DNA of 64,000 bases from Brevundimonas naejangsanensis (lineage in GTDB: Bacteria; Pseudomonadota; Alphaproteobacteria; Caulobacterales; Caulobacteraceae), in contig NZ_CP015614.1 in the NCBI RefSeq assembly GCF_000635915.2, positions 727,501 to 791,500 of the forward strand, read 5' to 3'. Position 1 is the first letter of the stretch; the number at the start of each line of letters is the position of its first letter. The notes under the pieces were generated by a model. It searched no databases. It worked only from the letters and a program-made list of their open reading frames with translations, and had not been told where the DNA came from. Below are positions 60,405 through 64,000 of the stretch, piece after piece. The position numbers and the translations under genes were made by a program.

Positions 60405-60612
60405 GCGCAAGCTCTGGGTTCAGGATAGACGACAGCGCATTTCGCGGATCACCGGCATAGGAGGCAATCGAAAGGGCTGCGGCAAATCGCGCAAAGAACT
60501 GCGAACCGTTCGCAACAAAAAACCTTTGCCGACATGGGTTTGAACCCTGGCGAGGTTGGGTCTAAGAAGCCCCGAATCCGCCCCCTACCTCCCGGCGGGC
60601 GAGGCAGCTCGA

Positions 60613-60990
60613 ATGAACGAATTTCTTCTAGAATATCTTCCGATCGTCGTTTTCCTGGGCATCGCCATCGTGCTCGGCGCCGGCTTCATGCTGGCGGCCT
60701 GGGTGCTGGCTCCCAAGAACCCCGATACCGAGAAGCTCTCGGCTTATGAGTGCGGCTTCAACGCCTTTGACGATGCGCGCATGAAGTTCGACGTGCGCTT
60801 CTATCTGGTGTCGATCCTCTTCATCATCTTCGACCTGGAAATCGCCTTCCTGTTCCCGTGGGCGGTGTCGATGTTCGACCTGTCGCACGGCGGCATGGTC
60901 TTCGCCTTCTGGTCGATGATGGTCTTCCTGGGCGTCCTGACGGTCGGCTTCATCTACGAATGGAAGAAGGGAGCCCTGGAATGGCAGTGA
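60613..60990 (+). CDS. nuoA: NADH-quinone oxidoreductase subunit A
   Basis: Membrane subunit of respiratory complex I, 125 residues with three helices. Conserved loop text [39 protein letters not shown] holds the key Cys. The ATG at 60613 starts [14 protein letters not shown]. The last ten bases overlap the start of nuoB, as is usual in alphaproteobacterial nuo operons. Confidence 0.97.
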   Translation: MNEFLLEYLPIVVFLGIAIVLGAGFMLAAWVLAPKNPDTEKLSAYECGFNAFDDARMKFDVRFYLVSILFIIFDLEIAFLFPWAVSMFDLSHGGMVFAFWSMMVFLGVLTVGFIYEWKKGALEWQ

Positions 60991-61559
60991 TCGCCCCCTC
61001 CAGTCCTCTGGTCCCCGCAGGTTCGGCTGCGCGTTCGACCGTCGAGGGCTATGATCCCAAGATCCACGACAAGTTCTTCGAGTCGGTGAACACCGAGCTA
61101 GGCGAGCGCGGCTTTCTGACGACCTCGCTGGACGACGTCATCACCTGGGCCCGCACGGGTTCGCTGATGTGGATGTCGTTCGGCCTGGCCTGCTGCGCCG
61201 TGGAGATGATCCACCTGTCGATGCCGCGCTTCGACCTGGAGCGCTTCGGCACCGCGCCGCGCGGTTCGCCGCGCCAGTCGGACCTGATGATCGTCGCCGG
61301 GACGCTGACCAACAAGATGGCTCCGGCCCTGCGCAAGGTCTACGACCAGATGCCGGACCCGCGCTACGTCATCTCGATGGGCAGCTGCGCCAACGGCGGC
61401 GGCTACTATCACTACAGCTACAGCGTCGTGCGCGGCTGCGACCGCGTGGTGCCGGTGGACGTTTACGTTCCGGGTTGCCCGCCGACCGCCGAGGCCCTGC
61501 TGTACGGCATCCTGCAGCTGCAGAAGAAGATCCGCCGCACGGGGACCATCGAACGATGA
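60981..61559 (+). CDS. nuoB: NADH-quinone oxidoreductase subunit B
   Basis: Peripheral-arm subunit that carries iron-sulfur cluster N2, 192 residues. The four ligand cysteines are in GLACCAVE (adjacent Cys pair), GSCANGGG and [10 protein letters not shown]. Start overlaps nuoA, and the TGA overlaps the nuoC start by four bases. Confidence 0.97.
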   Translation: MAVIAPSSPLVPAGSAARSTVEGYDPKIHDKFFESVNTELGERGFLTTSLDDVITWARTGSLMWMSFGLACCAVEMIHLSMPRFDLERFGTAPRGSPRQSDLMIVAGTLTNKMAPALRKVYDQMPDPRYVISMGSCANGGGYYHYSYSVVRGCDRVVPVDVYVPGCPPTAEALLYGILQLQKKIRRTGTIER

Positions 61560-62182
61560 GCGAACTGGTGCGCGTTGCGGAGCGCGAATCCGCCCTGACG
61601 CCCCTGGGCACGGAAATGGTCGCGGCGCTCGGCGTCGAGGCTGTGGTGGCCTATGGCGAACTGACCCTGATCGCCCCGCGCGAGAACATCGTCGAGATCA
61701 TGACGGCCCTGCGCGATCAGTTCGGCTTCCAGCAGTGCATGGATGTCTGCGGCGCCGACTATCCTGACCGCGCCGAGCGGTTCGAGGTGGTTTACCACCT
61801 GCTGTCGCTGACCCGCGCCGCGCGGGTTCGCGTCAAGGTGTCGACCGATGAGGTCAAGCCGGTCCCCAGCGTGACGTCGGTCTATCCGTCGGCCGGCTGG
61901 TTCGAGCGTGAGGCCTTCGACATGTACGGCATGATCTTCTCGGATCACCCGGACATGCGCCGAATCCTGACCGACTACGGCTTCCAGGGGCATCCGCTGC
62001 GCAAGGACTTCCCCATGACGGGTTATGTCGAGGTCCGCTACGACGAAGAGCAGAAGCGCATCGTCTATGAGCCGGTGAAGCTGACGCAGGAATTCCGCAA
62101 CTTCGACTTCCTGTCTCCGTGGGAAGGCGCCGACTATCCGACATCGGTCCTGCCGGGCGATGAAAAGGCGGGAGCGCAGTAA
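61556..62182 (+). CDS. nuoC: NADH-quinone oxidoreductase subunit C
   Basis: Complex I 30-kDa subunit, 208 residues. It has the family signature [27 protein letters not shown] followed by [30 protein letters not shown]. It is a separate protein and not fused to NuoD, unlike in enterobacteria. ATGA start overlap with nuoB; its TAA overlaps the nuoD ATG by one base (TAATG). Confidence 0.96.
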   Translation: MSELVRVAERESALTPLGTEMVAALGVEAVVAYGELTLIAPRENIVEIMTALRDQFGFQQCMDVCGADYPDRAERFEVVYHLLSLTRAARVRVKVSTDEVKPVPSVTSVYPSAGWFEREAFDMYGMIFSDHPDMRRILTDYGFQGHPLRKDFPMTGYVEVRYDEEQKRIVYEPVKLTQEFRNFDFLSPWEGADYPTSVLPGDEKAGAQ

Positions 62183-63453
62183 TGGCCGACGTCAAGAACA
62201 TGCCCGCGCCGCTCGGTTCGGCTATCGACCCGTTCGAGGACTATGAGGACGGCCTGACCCCGCACGCGCGGGCGATGGACGACCGCAAGTTCACCATCAA
62301 CTTCGGCCCGCAACACCCGGCCGCGCACGGCGTGCTGCGTCTGGTGCTGGAGCTGGACGGCGAGCTGGTCACGCGCGTTGATCCGCACATCGGCCTGCTG
62401 CACCGCGGCACCGAGAAGCTGATGGAGGCGCGCACCTACCTCCAGAACATCCCCTACCTGGACCGGCTAGACTACGTCTCGCCGATGAACCAGGAGCACG
62501 CCTTCTGCCTGGCCATCGAGCGCCTGCTGGAGATCGACGTGCCGTATCGCGGCCAGCTGATCCGGGTCCTGTACTCGGAGATGGGCCGCATCCTGAACCA
62601 CCTTCTGAACGCGACCATGCAGGCCATGGACGTGGGCGCCCTGACCCCGCCGCTGTGGGGCCACGAAGAGCGCGAGAAGCTGATGGTCTTCTATGAGCGG
62701 GCCTGCGGCGCGCGCCTGCACGCCAACTACTTCCGTCCGGGCGGCGTCCACCAGGACCTGACGCCCGAGCTGATCGACGACATCGGCCGCTGGTGCGCCG
62801 AGTTCCCGGCCGCGCTGAACGACATCGAAAGCCTGGTCACCGAGAACCGCATCTTCAAGCAGCGCAACGTCGACATCGGCGTGGTGTCCAAGGAGAACGC
62901 GCTCGCGTGGGGCTTCTCGGGCGTCATGCTGCGCGGCTCGGACATTGCCTGGGACCTGCGCAAGGCCCAGCCGTACGACTGCTACGCCGACATGGAGTTC
63001 GACATCGCCGTCGGCAAGAACGGCGACTGCTGGGACCGCTACCTGTGCCGCGTCGAAGAGATGCGCCAGTCGGTGCGCATCATGGAGCAGTGCATCCACA
63101 AGCTGCGCAACTGCCCTGGCGAGCCTGTCCTGACCGAGGACAACAAGATCGCCCCGCCGCGTCGCGGTGAGATGAAGCGTTCGATGGAAGCGCTGATCCA
63201 CCACTTCAAGCTCTACACCGAGGGCTTCCGCACTCCGGAAGGCGAGGTCTATGCGGCCGTCGAGGCGCCGAAGGGCGAGTTCGGCGTCTATCTGGTGTCG
63301 GACGGCACCAACAAACCCTACCGCGTCAAGCTGTCGGCGCCCGGCTTCCGTCACCTGCAGGCGATGGACTGGATGAACCGCGGCCACATGCTGGCGGACG
63401 TGTCCGCCATCCTCGGCTCGCTCGACATGGTGTTCGGAGAAGTGGACCGATGA
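62182..63453 (+). CDS. nuoD: NADH-quinone oxidoreductase subunit D
   Basis: Complex I 49-kDa subunit at the quinone site, 423 residues. It has the family text [44 protein letters not shown] and [17 protein letters not shown]; the quinone-site Tyr and His positions (HGVL and DYVS) are kept. It ends DMVFGEVDR as expected. The stop overlaps the nuoE ATG by four bases. Confidence 0.97.
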   Translation: MADVKNMPAPLGSAIDPFEDYEDGLTPHARAMDDRKFTINFGPQHPAAHGVLRLVLELDGELVTRVDPHIGLLHRGTEKLMEARTYLQNIPYLDRLDYVSPMNQEHAFCLAIERLLEIDVPYRGQLIRVLYSEMGRILNHLLNATMQAMDVGALTPPLWGHEEREKLMVFYERACGARLHANYFRPGGVHQDLTPELIDDIGRWCAEFPAALNDIESLVTENRIFKQRNVDIGVVSKENALAWGFSGVMLRGSDIAWDLRKAQPYDCYADMEFDIAVGKNGDCWDRYLCRVEEMRQSVRIMEQCIHKLRNCPGEPVLTEDNKIAPPRRGEMKRSMEALIHHFKLYTEGFRTPEGEVYAAVEAPKGEFGVYLVSDGTNKPYRVKLSAPGFRHLQAMDWMNRGHMLADVSAILGSLDMVFGEVDR

Positions 63454-64000
63454 GCGTTCGTCGTCTCGCCAAGGAGCAACCGTCCTCTTTCGAGTTTTCG
63501 AAGGAGACGATGGAAAAGGCTCAGTGGTGGATCAAGAAGTATCCGGAATCGCGTCGCCAGTCGGCCGTGATCCCGATCCTGTGGCTGGTCCAGAAGCAGG
63601 AAGGCTGGGTCTCTGAACCCGCACTGCGCGCCATCGGCGACCTGCTGGGCATGGCCTATATCCGGGTGCTGGAGGTCGCGACCTTCTACACCATGTTCCA
63701 GCTGACGCCGGTCGGCACGACCGCGCTGATCCAGGTCTGCGGCACGACGCAGTGCATGCTGCGCGGCTCCAATGATCTGATGCGCGTGTGCCGCGAGAAG
63801 ATCGGACCCAAGGACGAGCTATCCGCCGACGGCCGCTTCACCTGGCAGGAAGTCGAATGCATCGGCGCCTGCTCGAACGCGCCGGTGGCCCAGATCAACG
63901 ACCTCTATTACGAAGACCTGACGCCTGAGAACATGGCCCAGATCATCGACGACTTCGCCGCGGGCAAGACGCCGAAGGCGGGCAGCTATGTCGGCCGTCA
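63450..64000 (+). CDS. nuoE: NADH-quinone oxidoreductase subunit E, 3' partial
   Basis: Complex I 24-kDa subunit with a thioredoxin-like fold and [2Fe-2S] cluster N1a. It starts [26 protein letters not shown]; the cluster ligands are in [11 protein letters not shown] and [11 protein letters not shown]. The frame is still open at base 64000 after about 183 codons, so only the C-terminal tail is missing. It continues the nuoA-D operon, which should go on with nuoF. Confidence 0.95.
   Translation, partial: MSVRRLAKEQPSSFEFSKETMEKAQWWIKKYPESRRQSAVIPILWLVQKQEGWVSEPALRAIGDLLGMAYIRVLEVATFYTMFQLTPVGTTALIQVCGTTQCMLRGSNDLMRVCREKIGPKDELSADGRFTWQEVECIGACSNAPVAQINDLYYEDLTPENMAQIIDDFAAGKTPKAGSYVGR

Overview
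The window is high-GC alphaproteobacterial chromosome, most likely Caulobacteraceae and closest in character to Brevundimonas. The evidence is a holdfast (hfs) polysaccharide locus, a cicA-type HAD gene between clpP and clpX, methionine synthase split into two genes, GTTC-N7-GTTC SOS boxes, a class I PHA synthase, a two-domain cold-shock protein, and separate nuoC and nuoD. No insertion sequence, prophage, CRISPR array or plasmid gene was seen. Genus is inferred from gene content only.

Layout. 1-7.6 kb: the end of an ArsR regulator, an M20 amidohydrolase, then a minus-strand methionine block (ArsR-methyltransferase regulator, metF, metH homocysteine half, metH cobalamin/activation half), with a near-perfect palindrome just upstream of the regulator. 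7.6-11.5 kb: a 2-hydroxyacid dehydrogenase coupled to a DUF433/DUF5615 pair, ettA and a 2OG-Fe(II) oxygenase. 11.6-18.6 kb: rplM-rpsI, argC, phaC with a small membrane protein, a lipoprotein and recJ. 18.7-20.9 kb: two tandem tRNA-Glu genes, a double cold-shock-domain protein, a DUF192 protein, tRNA-Pro and a small membrane protein. 21-29 kb: holdfast locus, with hfsD divergent from hfsA-hfsB and facing a minus-strand run hfsE-hfsF-glycosyltransferase-glycosyltransferase; tRNA-Ser lies beyond it. 29.3-34.2 kb: small proteins, an SCP2 protein, a natural EgtB-EgtD fusion for ergothioneine, two divergent stress-type genes under matching candidate EcfG promoters, and an MBL hydrolase. 34.2-42.5 kb: protein quality control (tig, clpP, cicA, clpX, lon) interrupted by a cytochrome b561, then an HU gene and tRNA-Val. 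42.5-48.3 kb: an APH-like kinase with an acyl-CoA dehydrogenase, a cupin, gltA and gltX. 48.3-53.5 kb: comEC, an inverted repeat pair, lexA with two SOS boxes, and an S9 peptidase. 53.6-60.4 kb: a large autotransporter, a GT4 glycosyltransferase, tRNA-Asp and an AbgT-family transporter. 60.6-64 kb: nuoA-B-C-D-E; nuoE runs off the end.

Most of the window is core genome. The most unusual items are the one-chain EgtB-EgtD enzyme, the hfs locus (no hfsC or hfsH seen here, and an HfsB without the P-loop lysine), the kinase/ACAD pair, and several well-formed regulatory sites. I see no gene set that I would call a wholly new system.
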